A stretch of DNA of 36,853 nucleotides from an uncultured Brachyspira sp. Lineage in GTDB: Bacteria > Spirochaetota > Brachyspiria > Brachyspirales > Brachyspiraceae. The notes beneath the pieces are model-generated. The model worked only from the letters and a program-made list of their open reading frames with translations. It was not told the origin of the DNA and did not search any database. This document shows, in pieces, positions 1 to 7,701 of the stretch. The stretch lies in the NCBI RefSeq assembly GCF_944393015.1, contig NZ_CALXYQ010000031.1, positions 1 to 36,853 of the forward strand, given 5' to 3'. A program made the position numbers and the translations under genes. The stretch's first letter is position 1; each line of letters starts with the position of its first letter.

Positions 1-98
1 AAATCATCTACGAAAGAAGCTGTATCTGTGATTTTACTTTTGTCTGAGATGTTTAATTGATTAGCAACAACATCTTTAATTTCATCGATTAATGCCAT
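1..98 (-). CDS. acpP: Acyl carrier protein, N-terminal part (runs off left edge)
   Basis: Partial gene; the first 32 residues are visible, beginning MALIDEIKDVVANQLNI. Acyl carrier protein carries growing acyl chains on a phosphopantetheine arm in the cytoplasm. The Ser of the DSL attachment motif would lie just beyond the window edge, so it cannot be seen. The ATG at 96-98 is preceded by a strong ribosome binding site (AAGGAG, about 7 nt upstream). It lies directly downstream of fabG on the same strand with an 80-bp gap, the usual fabG-acpP order of fatty acid synthesis clusters, which supports the call despite the short visible part. Confidence 0.85.
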   Translation of the reverse strand, partial: MALIDEIKDVVANQLNISDKSKITDTASFVDD

Positions 99-178
99 TT
101 TTAATTCTCCTTAAATTTATTGTTTATTATTAATAAAGTGCTTTTAAACACATTATATGCTTTTAATTATATAATTAA

Positions 179-928
179 TTACATTGACATTCCGCCGTCA
201 ACTGCTATTACTTCTCCTGTGATATAATTGCTCATATCAGAAGCTAAGAATAATACCAAATTAGATACATCTTCAGGTGTTCCTAATCTTTTTAACGGTG
301 TAATGCTCATAATTCCTTTTACAGTGTCTTCAGGCAAGACTCCTGTCATATCTGTTTGTATGAATCCTGGAGCTACTGCATTTACACATATATTTCTAGG
401 GGCAAATTCTTTAGCCATAGATTTTGTCATTCCTATGATACCAGCCTTAGCAGCAGCATAATTAGCCTGTCCTGCATTTCCCATTTTTCCTATAACGCTG
501 GATATATTGATTATTTTACCTTTTCTTGCTCTAAGCATATTTTTAGCTGCTTCTCTTGACATATAGAAAGTACCTGAAAGATTTGTTGATATTACATCAT
601 TCCAAGCATTATCTTCCATTTGAAGTACTAACATATCTTTAGTAATACCTGCATTATTTACAAGTATATCAATAGAGCCGAATTTTTCTATAGTTTTAGC
701 AACTACTTCCTTACAAGATTCACTTGATTTTGCATCATGTTGAATTGCTAAAGTTTCTACATTGAAAGTTGATTTTATTTCTTCAGCTGCTTGAGAGGCT
801 TTTTCAAAGTTTGTAGCAGTGATTACAACATTAACTCCTTCTTTTGCTAGAGTTTCTGCTATTTTTTTACCTATTCCTCTGCTTGAACCTGTTACTATAG
901 CTGTTTTATTTTTAAGATTTAAGTCCAT
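179..928 (-). CDS. fabG: 3-oxoacyl-[acyl-carrier-protein] reductase FabG
   Basis: Short-chain dehydrogenase that reduces 3-oxoacyl-ACP to 3-hydroxyacyl-ACP with NADPH in fatty acid elongation. Seen: Rossmann glycine motif TGSSRGIG at residues 13-20, NNAG at 91-94, Asn116, and the catalytic Ser144-Tyr157-Lys161 with the same spacing as in E. coli FabG. The PGFIQTDMT segment and the C-terminal GEVIAVDGGMSM are typical of FabG. Length 249 aa is normal. The ATG follows AAGGGT at good spacing. acpP lies immediately downstream on the same strand, so the two are probably co-transcribed. FabG is preferred over other SDR enzymes because of this context. Confidence 0.95.
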   Translation of the reverse strand: MDLNLKNKTAIVTGSSRGIGKKIAETLAKEGVNVVITATNFEKASQAAEEIKSTFNVETLAIQHDAKSSESCKEVVAKTIEKFGSIDILVNNAGITKDMLVLQMEDNAWNDVISTNLSGTFYMSREAAKNMLRARKGKIINISSVIGKMGNAGQANYAAAKAGIIGMTKSMAKEFAPRNICVNAVAPGFIQTDMTGVLPEDTVKGIMSITPLKRLGTPEDVSNLVLFLASDMSNYITGEVIAVDGGMSM

Positions 929-1000
929 ATTTACCCTTTTTGAATATGTAAAGATATATAAATAAACAAAAAAAATTTTTATTAGTTAAATATATATTAT

Positions 1001-1029
1001 ATTAAAACAAAATATATTGAATTTGTCAA
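1001..1029 (-). promoter_or_regulatory. Candidate promoter of fabG-acpP
   Basis: On the minus strand TTGACA (1024-1029) is followed after 17 bp by TTTAAT (1001-1006). A perfect TATAAT (996-1001) also lies nearby but at a 22-bp spacing. It is about 75 bp upstream of the fabG start in an AT-rich intergenic stretch. Inferred from sequence only. Confidence 0.45.
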
Positions 1030-1052
1030 GCTAAAAATATCATTTTAAAATT

Positions 1053-1079
1053 TTCGACTTTTTTGGTTTAAAAGTCGAA
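1053..1079. other. 10-bp perfect inverted repeat upstream of fabG
   Basis: TTCGACTTTT at 1053-1062 is repeated as its reverse complement at 1070-1079, separated by a 7-nt loop. It sits between the phosphohexomutase terminator and the fabG promoter. It could be a second weak terminator or an operator; no U-tract of quality follows it on either strand. Confidence 0.35.
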
Positions 1080-1100
1080 GTATATGTGATTTTTGTTTAT

Positions 1101-1136
1101 AAAAAACTCCGGAATGATAATTTTCCAGAGTTTTTT
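1101..1136 (-). terminator. Rho-independent terminator of the phosphohexomutase gene
   Basis: A 13-bp stem (1101-1113 with 1124-1136) and a 10-nt loop lie 22 bp past the stop codon of the gene at 1158-2570. On the minus strand the only irregular pair is a G-U wobble (C-A on plus), and the descending arm ends in six Ts, so it is oriented to terminate minus-strand transcription. Confidence 0.8.
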
Positions 1137-1157
1137 ATTTTTCTTGATTAATTATGT

Positions 1158-2570
1158 TTACTTTTTAGTTTTTTTAACTGCTTCTTTTTTTGGTTTAGTT
1201 TCTTTAGCAGGCTTGGCAGGGCTTTTTATTCCTTTTATCATATTCATAGCTGCAGTAATTAAGTCTTTAGCCTCTTTTTTGCTTTTAGCCTCAGCAATGA
1301 TTCTTACTATAGGCTCTGTATTTGATGAGCGTACATGAAGCCAGCCTTCTTCTAAATCTATTTTTATTCCATCAATAGTTGTTATTTTGGCTTTAGGGTA
1401 CTCTTCTTTAACTTGTTTTAAGAATTTATCTTCGTCTATTTTGGATACTTCCAATTTTTCTTTAACAATTTCATATTTTGGTATTTCATTTACAAGTTCT
1501 GTTATAGTTTTTCCTGTTTTAGCCATTAATTCCAATATTAAAGCTATACCCAAAAGAGAATCTCTTCCCGGAGTAACAGCAGGAACTATTATTCCTCCAT
1601 TTCCTTCTCCTCCGAAGTATAATTTATTTTTTACAACATGAGAAGAAACATTTATTTCTCCTATTTTTGTACGATCAATTGAGTACCCTTTTTCTTTAGC
1701 TAAATCATCTATCATTCTTGAAGTAGATAGGTTTACAGCCGCATTTCCTTTACCAACTAGCCATAAATATTTAGCACATAAAGCCAAAGTATATTCTTCG
1801 CTTATGATAGTACCGTCATCAAGAACTAATGCGAGTCTGTCAGCATCAGGGTCTTGAGTGAATCCTATATTAACTTTATTCTTTTTAACTAAATCAGATA
1901 AACTTTTCATACTTGCAGCAGATGGTTCAGCAACATGTGCGAATTTTCCAGTATGCTGATTATTTATAGATACTTCTTTTACTCCTAATGCTTTAAGTAG
2001 TGGAGGAGTAGCAAATAAACCTGTACCGTTAACATAATCGCATGCCACTTTGAAATTAGCTTTTTTTATTTTTTCTACATCTATCCATCTTAATATTCTT
2101 TTAATATGTTCTTCTATAGCATTATCTATTTTTTCATAAGTACCTGTTTCTAATGCTTTAACGAATCTTGACGCTTTTTTATCATAAAGTTTCATAAGTT
2201 CATTAACTGATTTTTCATCCAAGAAATGTCCGCCTTTTCCTATAAGTTTTAATGCATTCCATTCTATAGGGTTATGGCTTGCAGATATCATTATACCGCC
2301 ATGAATTTTAAGCTTTTCTACCATATATAATGCTGTAGGCGTAGGAGTTATACCTATATCTATTACATTTATACCTGATGCAGTTAATGTTGCTACAACG
2401 GCATTCAATATAGATTCTCCTGTTATCCTTGTGTCTCTTGCTACTAAAACTTTTGCTTTCTTTGGAAAAAGACATGCAAATGCTGCTGTATAATCTACTA
2501 CGGCTCTTATATCTAAACCGTCTCCTATTATTCCTCTGATTCCTGATATACTTGTTTTTAAAGTAGGCAT
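1158..2570 (-). CDS. glmM: Phosphohexomutase, phosphoglucosamine mutase/phosphomannomutase family
   Basis: Alpha-D-phosphohexomutase interconverting sugar 6- and 1-phosphates; in the GlmM role it makes glucosamine-1-phosphate for peptidoglycan. Seen in order: catalytic phosphoserine loop SASHNP with Ser98; metal loop DPDADR at 240-245 (classical form DGDGDR); sugar-binding loop GGEGNGG at 320-326; phosphate-binding loop RSSNTEP at 414-420. From memory, DPDADR plus GEGNGG plus SNTEP matches the GlmM-like group seen in Bacteroidetes rather than the E. coli GlmM form (GEQSGH). The last 20 residues are a Lys-rich tail outside the fold. Start ATG has a CAGGAG site upstream. Substrate choice between glucosamine, glucose and mannose phosphates cannot be settled from sequence, so the symbol is tentative. 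Confidence 0.8.
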   Translation of the reverse strand: MPTLKTSISGIRGIIGDGLDIRAVVDYTAAFACLFPKKAKVLVARDTRITGESILNAVVATLTASGINVIDIGITPTPTALYMVEKLKIHGGIMISASHNPIEWNALKLIGKGGHFLDEKSVNELMKLYDKKASRFVKALETGTYEKIDNAIEEHIKRILRWIDVEKIKKANFKVACDYVNGTGLFATPPLLKALGVKEVSINNQHTGKFAHVAEPSAASMKSLSDLVKKNKVNIGFTQDPDADRLALVLDDGTIISEEYTLALCAKYLWLVGKGNAAVNLSTSRMIDDLAKEKGYSIDRTKIGEINVSSHVVKNKLYFGGEGNGGIIVPAVTPGRDSLLGIALILELMAKTGKTITELVNEIPKYEIVKEKLEVSKIDEDKFLKQVKEEYPKAKITTIDGIKIDLEEGWLHVRSSNTEPIVRIIAEAKSKKEAKDLITAAMNMIKGIKSPAKPAKETKPKKEAVKKTKK

Positions 2571-2676
2571 TTAAAACTCCTGAAATATATTCTTTAATTA
2601 TAAAAATTATAAATATACAAAAAGTAAAATATTATTGTTTATATTTTAACAATACTATAATAATTTTCAATTATTT

Positions 2677-3909
2677 TTATGCATGATGATTCATATTGGT
2701 TACTCTATTAATAGCGTTTTTATACTCTGCCATAAAGCTTCGTATATCCGTTATATTTATATAATTATCTTTAGATATTGATATTGCTCTTATTTTATTT
2801 AATTCTCTTTTTAGAGTGTCTTCATTTTTTATATTAAGCATAGTTTTTATATCATTTACTTTATATGGAAGGTTTATAGAATCAATATTATTAGGCAATG
2901 TTTCAGTTTTCACAATATAATATAATGTTATTAATAGTTTAGCTAGCATATCATCTGTATTAAGTGCTATGATTTTTAATATTGTGTTTCTGATCTTTAT
3001 GCTTAGCATTCTTATATAATAAAGTTTGATAGAATTATCATTTTCTATTATATTAAGTAACTCTTCTTTTTTTAAAACTTTTAGTACAGAATCTTCAAGT
3101 ATAATGGCAGATGTAGATAAAGGCTGATATTCCAAAGCAGGATTATACCCATCTATTATGCTATTTTTAGAGTATATGCTTCTTGTAATTTGATGCAAGT
3201 TTACAACATTATATATACCTATTTTGCCTGATTTTATTATATATAATTTATCGCTTCCTCCTAATTCTGTATATAAACAGTATCCTTTCTTATAATGAAA
3301 TACATTGTCTTTTTTTGATAATGGTTCTTCAATAGGTTCTATATTAGATAGTTTATTTTTTACATCATTAATATTTTCTTTATCATTTGGAAATCTTTTT
3401 ATATACTCATTATACAATTTATAAGCGGCATGATCAAAACCATTTTTACTATAAACATGGGCCATGTTAAGAATTTCTTCTTTTGTTTTTCCTTTTATTA
3501 TTTCTTTGCTTTCTGATATAAGTAAATAATATCTTCCAAGCCATGTTTCTAATGAAGAATTTAAATATTCATATATTTTTATTGTTAAATCTCTATTTTT
3601 TGTATTAATTATTTCATCTAAATTTAATTCTATAACTTCCATATCCTCTAATGCTTTAATATTATAGAAATAAGGTTCATTAAGTACAACATTTATTAAT
3701 CCTAATATGTCTCCTTTATTAAATTCTATATTATAGTCTAAAGTTCCGTAAGATATGGCTTTGCCTTTAGTTATGATATAAAAAGAATTTTTAGGACTTT
3801 GATTCTTTATAAAAATTATAGATGATTTTTTAAAATTTAAAATATTGTATTTATTCATAATTTTACCCAAATAATGCTTTATTCTAGCTTTTTTTACATT
3901 ATTAGTCAA
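2677..3909 (-). CDS. Regulator-like protein with two cyclic-nucleotide-binding-type domains
   Basis: Seen: a first CRP-type beta-barrel (about residues 27-105, with the KGxxLGLINVV-like turn), a helical stretch resembling one TPR unit (143-172), a second CRP-type barrel (203-290) and a C-terminal region (318-392) resembling a winged helix of the CRP family. Neither barrel shows the classical phosphate-binding Arg-Ser/Ala motif, so cAMP binding is doubtful; the domains may sense something else or be structural. No membrane segment. The start shown is TTG with a poor ribosome binding site; an in-frame ATG at 3856-3858 (393 aa) preceded by GGGT is a good alternative. It follows tag by 18 bp on the same strand, so co-transcription is likely. 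The role is unknown. Confidence 0.65.
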   Translation of the reverse strand: MTNNVKKARIKHYLGKIMNKYNILNFKKSSIIFIKNQSPKNSFYIITKGKAISYGTLDYNIEFNKGDILGLINVVLNEPYFYNIKALEDMEVIELNLDEIINTKNRDLTIKIYEYLNSSLETWLGRYYLLISESKEIIKGKTKEEILNMAHVYSKNGFDHAAYKLYNEYIKRFPNDKENINDVKNKLSNIEPIEEPLSKKDNVFHYKKGYCLYTELGGSDKLYIIKSGKIGIYNVVNLHQITRSIYSKNSIIDGYNPALEYQPLSTSAIILEDSVLKVLKKEELLNIIENDNSIKLYYIRMLSIKIRNTILKIIALNTDDMLAKLLITLYYIVKTETLPNNIDSINLPYKVNDIKTMLNIKNEDTLKRELNKIRAISISKDNYINITDIRSFMAEYKNAINRVTNMNHHA

Positions 3910-3927
3910 TATTGTAATTAATATTTC

Positions 3928-4482
3928 TTATTTGTTATGATAACTGCAATTAATCGAATGATCATTTACAATTCCTATAGCCTGCATATAACTATAAATT
4001 ATTATGCTTCCTGTGAATTTAAATCCTCTTTTTATCAAATCTTTGCTTATAGTATCGGATAATTCATTTCTTGCTGGAAGAGGGCTTTCATCATCTAATT
4101 TATTATCTATTTGTTTTCCATCGGTAAAAGACCAAATATATTTATCAAAAGTGCCGAACTCTTTTTGTACTTCTATAAATTTATTAGCATTTACTATTAG
4201 AGCATTTATTTTTCTTTTATTTCTTATTATTCCTTTATTATTTAAAAGTTCATTTATTTTTTTATCATCATATTGGGATATTTTTTTATAATCAAAATTA
4301 TCGAATGCCTCTCTCATATTTTCTCTTTTATCAAGTATGCATTTCCAACTTAATCCTGCCTGCATATTTTCAAGTATAAGCATTTCAAATAATTTTCTTT
4401 CATCATGGCATATTTTGCACCATTCTTCATTATGATATTTAATTTCTATTTCGCTTTTAGCCCATTTGCATATTTCTGACAT
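3928..4482 (-). CDS. tag: DNA-3-methyladenine glycosylase I
   Basis: Base-excision repair enzyme that removes 3-methyladenine from alkylated DNA. The 184-aa protein aligns end to end with E. coli Tag. Seen: zinc ligands Cys5, His17, His175 and Cys179, catalytic Glu38 in LENMQAGLSW, GIIRNKRKI, and KRGFKFTGSIIIYSYMQAIG followed by VNDH. Oddity: where the family normally has EWG.P after the first His ligand, this protein has EWCKICHDE, adding a CxxC pair (Cys22, Cys25). Upstream lies the inverted end of a MITE-like element (4519-4546) carrying a promoter-like pair pointed at this gene, about 30 nt from the start codon. Confidence 0.93.
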   Translation of the reverse strand: MSEICKWAKSEIEIKYHNEEWCKICHDERKLFEMLILENMQAGLSWKCILDKRENMREAFDNFDYKKISQYDDKKINELLNNKGIIRNKRKINALIVNANKFIEVQKEFGTFDKYIWSFTDGKQIDNKLDDESPLPARNELSDTISKDLIKRGFKFTGSIIIYSYMQAIGIVNDHSINCSYHNK

Positions 4483-4517
4483 AATTAAAAATATTTCCTA
4501 TATGTAATATATTTGGT

Positions 4518-4546
4518 AATATACCTAAACAATTATATTTTGTCAA
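4518..4546 (-). promoter_or_regulatory. Outward promoter in the left end of a MITE-like element, facing tag
   Basis: Reading leftward, TTGACA (4541-4546) is followed by a 17-bp spacer and TATATT (4518-4523). The predicted transcript would start near 4511, leaving a leader of about 29 nt before the tag ATG at 4482. It is part of the inverted repeat itself. Activity is inferred. Confidence 0.5.
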
Positions 4547-4850
4547 TTGATGCACTTTATGTAAATTGTATCTACTTTTTTGCCGCACACGCTCTGCGGA
4601 CTTCGTCAAAGTTTTTATCCTTCGGATACGCTATGCGAAAAACGCAATTGTTAGAACTTTATATTAAAAATATATGTATTAAATGTAGGGTGTAACCTAA
4701 ATTTGGACTAAAAATGCAGTTGTTTTGGTTCTCGCCGAAGGCGGGCTGTGCCTTATACCAATAAAAGAACTGGGGTATGGGGCAAAGCCCCAGATATTAA
4801 AAACAAAATATAACTTTATTTTTTGACAAAGTATAGTTGTTTAGGTATAT
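4519..4850. mobile_element. MITE-like element, copy 1
   Basis: A 332-bp non-coding element filling most of the 375-bp gap between tag and the next gene. Its ends are 28-bp inverted repeats (4519-4546 and 4823-4850) agreeing at 26 of 28 positions; they start ATATACCTAAACAA and finish TTTGTCAA. Inside are small hairpins: CCGCA/TGCGG, TATCC/GGATA and CGC/GCG near 4580-4640, a conserved block GGTGTAACCTAAAT at about 4688, and GC-richer palindromes near 4730-4795. No open frame of note and no transposase. Both ends read outward as promoters. TA is a possible target duplication, since each end abuts TATA, but this is uncertain. Confidence 0.65.
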
Positions 4851-4857
4851 ATTAAAT

Positions 4858-5358
4858 TTATTCTATATTTATCGACACTTCATCATTATCAGCTTTTATA
4901 TTATAATTACCTTTTTTTAATTCTGAAGAATAATTATCTCTTTGTCCAAATATATTAACTATTTTTTCTCCATTGTATTCTATTACGCACCAATTCTTTA
5001 TGTTACTGATATTTATATAGTATTGATTATCGCTTTTATATATTTCTATATTTTTATAAACATAAATATCTTTGATTTTATTATCTTCTTCTCCTCTTGA
5101 AGCTAATGGAGTTAATTTACTGAAATAAAGCATATAATCGATTATACTGTCTTTTATATTGATGATTGGTTTTATTTTAGATTCTTTAAGCATATTAGAA
5201 TCTTCTATATTTTCCATAAGAAATAAATCGTTTTTAAGAGAACTTACTTCTCTTTGCAAATCAGCATTCGATTCCAACTCTTCTAAAAAGTCATCAGATA
5301 CTTTAATGCCATTAACATAGTTTATAATTTCTTCTTCTGTATAATTATATTTGCTCAT
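4858..5358 (-). CDS. Small cytoplasmic protein, anti-sigma-factor-like
   Basis: 166 aa. The first 45 residues (IINYVNGIKVSDDFLEEL and on) resemble the N-terminal helical part of anti-sigma factors, which usually reads like a short Y..G.ls.ee segment; there is no zinc-ligand Cys/His set and no membrane helix. The C-terminal half is beta-rich and unassigned. It starts one base after the stop codon of the sigma-like gene, with its ribosome binding site (GGAT) inside that gene, so the two are tightly coupled. An anti-sigma or co-regulator role is inferred mainly from this pairing. Confidence 0.55.
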   Translation of the reverse strand: MSKYNYTEEEIINYVNGIKVSDDFLEELESNADLQREVSSLKNDLFLMENIEDSNMLKESKIKPIINIKDSIIDYMLYFSKLTPLASRGEEDNKIKDIYVYKNIEIYKSDNQYYINISNIKNWCVIEYNGEKIVNIFGQRDNYSSELKKGNYNIKADNDEVSINIE

Positions 5359-5359
5359 A

Positions 5360-6238
5360 TTATAAATCCGATAAATTATTAAAATGTTCTTTTAAACTAG
5401 CTTTTATTTTGTTTATAATCTTTGTAACTGCATTGTTTGTAATATTTAAAAGTTTTGCTATAAACTCATAAGGAACATTTATTTTTATAGAATGCAGCTT
5501 CTTAATATAATTTTGTTTTTTGCTTGCTAAATGCACTGTGAAAAGTCCTCTTTTATTATTAATTTCTATTTGTGCATTTATCTTTGCTATTTTATCCTGC
5601 TGTTTTATTATTTCATTATATTTTTTTATATATGTTGCTCTTGCTTTTTCTATTATTGAATATGCTTCTTCATAATTAATATTAAAATATTCCATTAATG
5701 GCTGTATTATAAGATTTATAAATAATTCTAAATTATGTATAAAGAATGCTATTGAATCTCTATCTGTGAATTCTTTTTCTATATAATTGAACATATTGAG
5801 TGAAAGTTTTTCTATATTGCTTTCATTATAGTTATTAGTATATTCATTCATAACATAGGATTTGCTGTCATAAAGCACATCATGCAAAGTTAATGCTTCT
5901 TTACCGCATAATGGGGCATCTATTGATATTTCCTGTTTTTTATATTTATCTTTTCTTTTTTTATGATCTAAGAAATTTAAATAATGACTTCTTAATGTAT
6001 ATGTAAACCAAGTGATAAATTTAGCATCTGTTTCATTATATTTTATTATTATATTATCTATTCTTTCTATATAATATGAGTAGAATTCTAAAGCTTCATC
6101 ATGAAACACACCGAAAACTTTTCTAGGATAATTATAAATATAATTAGATAAATGTTCATTAATTTCTTTTAAAGCCTCAATGCTTCTGGTGGCTTTATAT
6201 TCGAGAATCAGCTTTTTTATAAATACATCATCTATCAT
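5360..6238 (-). CDS. Divergent sigma-70-like factor
   Basis: 292 aa. Residues about 35-100 resemble sigma region 2 (acidic and aromatic helices ending in FITWFTYTLRSHYLNFLDHK, like the region 2.3-2.4 of ECF-type factors). Residues about 250-288 form a helix-turn-helix like region 4 (VPYEFIAKLLNITNNAVTKI). The middle stretch of about 100 residues is longer than in typical ECF factors. It probably recruits RNA polymerase to a special promoter set. Two ATGs are adjacent; the second (6236-6238) is chosen because GAGG lies 6 nt upstream of it and only 3 nt from the first. It overlaps the end of the DUF721 gene and is followed after one base by an anti-sigma-like gene. Confidence 0.55.
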   Translation of the reverse strand: MIDDVFIKKLILEYKATRSIEALKEINEHLSNYIYNYPRKVFGVFHDEALEFYSYYIERIDNIIIKYNETDAKFITWFTYTLRSHYLNFLDHKKRKDKYKKQEISIDAPLCGKEALTLHDVLYDSKSYVMNEYTNNYNESNIEKLSLNMFNYIEKEFTDRDSIAFFIHNLELFINLIIQPLMEYFNINYEEAYSIIEKARATYIKKYNEIIKQQDKIAKINAQIEINNKRGLFTVHLASKKQNYIKKLHSIKINVPYEFIAKLLNITNNAVTKIINKIKASLKEHFNNLSDL

Positions 6239-6692
6239 CATTATCCTCGTATTTTAATATATTGGCAAATATTTCTTTCATTCTTTCATCTTTTATGCCT
6301 GATTCTTTTATAGTATTCTCTATCCATTCCTTATGTTCTTTTGTTAATTCTTTTTCTTCTTTAATATTTTGGTTATTAGTATTTTCTATTTTTCTATTAT
6401 TATTGACTTCACCGATTCTTGTTTTTAATTCTACTACTTCTATATTAGTTTCTTTCTTTATATTTTTGAATATATTATTCCTATTCATAAATATTTCATT
6501 AGCCCATACACTGTCTGTTATGGTTACAGTAAGAACAGCATTTCTATAAAATGAAGGATAGCATATTTTTGAAAGAACTTCTCCCATAATATCATCCCAT
6601 TTTTGAGATATTTTGATATAATTTGCTAGATTTATATTTTGATATAGCTTTCTATCTGAATATTCTTCCAATGTATTTTTTATAGTATGCAT
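6228..6692 (-). CDS. DUF721 (DciA-like) protein
   Basis: 154 aa. Residues about 20-95 match the DUF721 pattern: W..IMGEVLSK, a hydrophobic VLTVTITDSVWANEI strand-helix, then a helix and VVELKTRIG. DciA proteins of this family help load the replicative helicase in bacteria lacking DnaC/DnaI; whether this copy does so is inferred. The C-terminal third is charged and Asn/Glu-rich and probably disordered. It has a GGGGAT ribosome binding site and overlaps the sigma-like gene downstream, so the three genes 4858-6692 form one operon. Confidence 0.7.
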   Translation of the reverse strand: MHTIKNTLEEYSDRKLYQNINLANYIKISQKWDDIMGEVLSKICYPSFYRNAVLTVTITDSVWANEIFMNRNNIFKNIKKETNIEVVELKTRIGEVNNNRKIENTNNQNIKEEKELTKEHKEWIENTIKESGIKDERMKEIFANILKYEDNDDR

Positions 6693-6712
6693 TTATAAAT
6701 CCCCATAATATA

Positions 6713-6740
6713 ATAATACAATAATTTTTTATATAATCAA
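6713..6740 (-). promoter_or_regulatory. Candidate promoter of the DUF721-sigma-anti-sigma operon
   Basis: On the minus strand TTGATT (6735-6740), 16-bp spacer, TATTAT (6713-6718), about 20 bp upstream of the DUF721 start. Weak match in very AT-rich DNA. Confidence 0.3.
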
Positions 6741-6756
6741 TATATTTAATTATAAT

Positions 6757-7701
6757 TTAATTAGCATTTTGTTGTGTATTTGTTTGATAAACTGTAATAT
6801 TTGTTTCTGTAGTAGTATTGCTTATTGTTGTATTTGTTATAATGTTATTTGTGTTTATCATATTATTATTAGTATTTATAAAATCATTTGTTATTATAGT
6901 ATTTGTATTTATGATATTGTTTGTTGCTAAAGTATTTGTTGCTGATTCCATTATGTCTATTTCTATTGGCTTAGCTTCTACATCTTCATCATAAGTTATT
7001 GGATTTGTATTTATTTTAGGTTTATCTTCAACGGCTATATTTGTGTTTCCTGATATTCTAGCTAATATATTTTTATTTCTATCTATAGAGTCTTTTAATC
7101 CTCTATAATTTGGATTAATTTTATATGCTTCCTCATAAGTATTAAGTGCGGAACTGAAATTTTTATCTCTTTCATAAGTAGCGGCAAGATTCACCATATA
7201 TACTACATTATTCGGACTGTAAACAGTAGCTTTTAAAAATGATGATTCAGCCTGTTTATAATCTTCTACATATAAATATAAAAGCCCAAGAAAATTATTC
7301 ATATAGGCATCATTAGGCTTTAAACTTATAGAATATCTTATTGAATCTATAGCTTTATTTGTATCTCCTAATTTGTAAAGAGCATATCCTTTTTGGAAAT
7401 GCAGTTTAGGAGAAAAGCTATTTACTATTATACCGTTTCTGGCTGCTCTAAGCATATTAGTATAATCTTTCAGGTTCATATAAGAATTAGCTAAATTTTC
7501 AAAATATTCTATTTTAAGAATGGGGGAATATTCTATTTCATATTCAAATAATTCAGCAGCTTTTTTATAATTTTTTGCATTATAATATCTGTATGCATTA
7601 GATAAATTTTTCCTATCATATTTGAAAGCATCATTTGTCTGAGAATACAATGATAATGCAATTAAAGAACAAAGTATAAGAATTATCTTATTAACGTGCA
7701 T
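6757..7701 (-). CDS. Exported TPR-repeat protein with Asn/Thr-rich tail
   Basis: 314 aa from the ATG at 7701. It begins MHVNKIILILCSLIALSLYS, a clear signal peptide, so the mature protein is periplasmic or surface-facing. Four to five TPR units follow (about residues 30-200; for example NYKKAAELFEYEIEYSP and DYKQAESSFLKATVYSPNN). The last ~55 residues are almost only Asn, Thr and Ile, probably disordered. A longer reading from 7731 would add ten residues before the signal peptide and overlap the upstream gene by 41 bp; the chosen start overlaps it by 11 bp and fits the signal sequence better. Likely co-transcribed with the gene at 7691-8533. Probably a scaffold for protein interactions; the partner is unknown. 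Confidence 0.7.
   Translation of the reverse strand: MHVNKIILILCSLIALSLYSQTNDAFKYDRKNLSNAYRYYNAKNYKKAAELFEYEIEYSPILKIEYFENLANSYMNLKDYTNMLRAARNGIIVNSFSPKLHFQKGYALYKLGDTNKAIDSIRYSISLKPNDAYMNNFLGLLYLYVEDYKQAESSFLKATVYSPNNVVYMVNLAATYERDKNFSSALNTYEEAYKINPNYRGLKDSIDRNKNILARISGNTNIAVEDKPKINTNPITYDEDVEAKPIEIDIMESATNTLATNNIINTNTIITNDFINTNNNMINTNNIITNTTISNTTTETNITVYQTNTQQNAN

Noticed and set aside
4513-4695. 60-residue open frame on plus inside MITE copy 1
   Set aside because: It runs through the inverted end and the hairpins, has no ribosome binding site, and its frame is not kept in copy 2.
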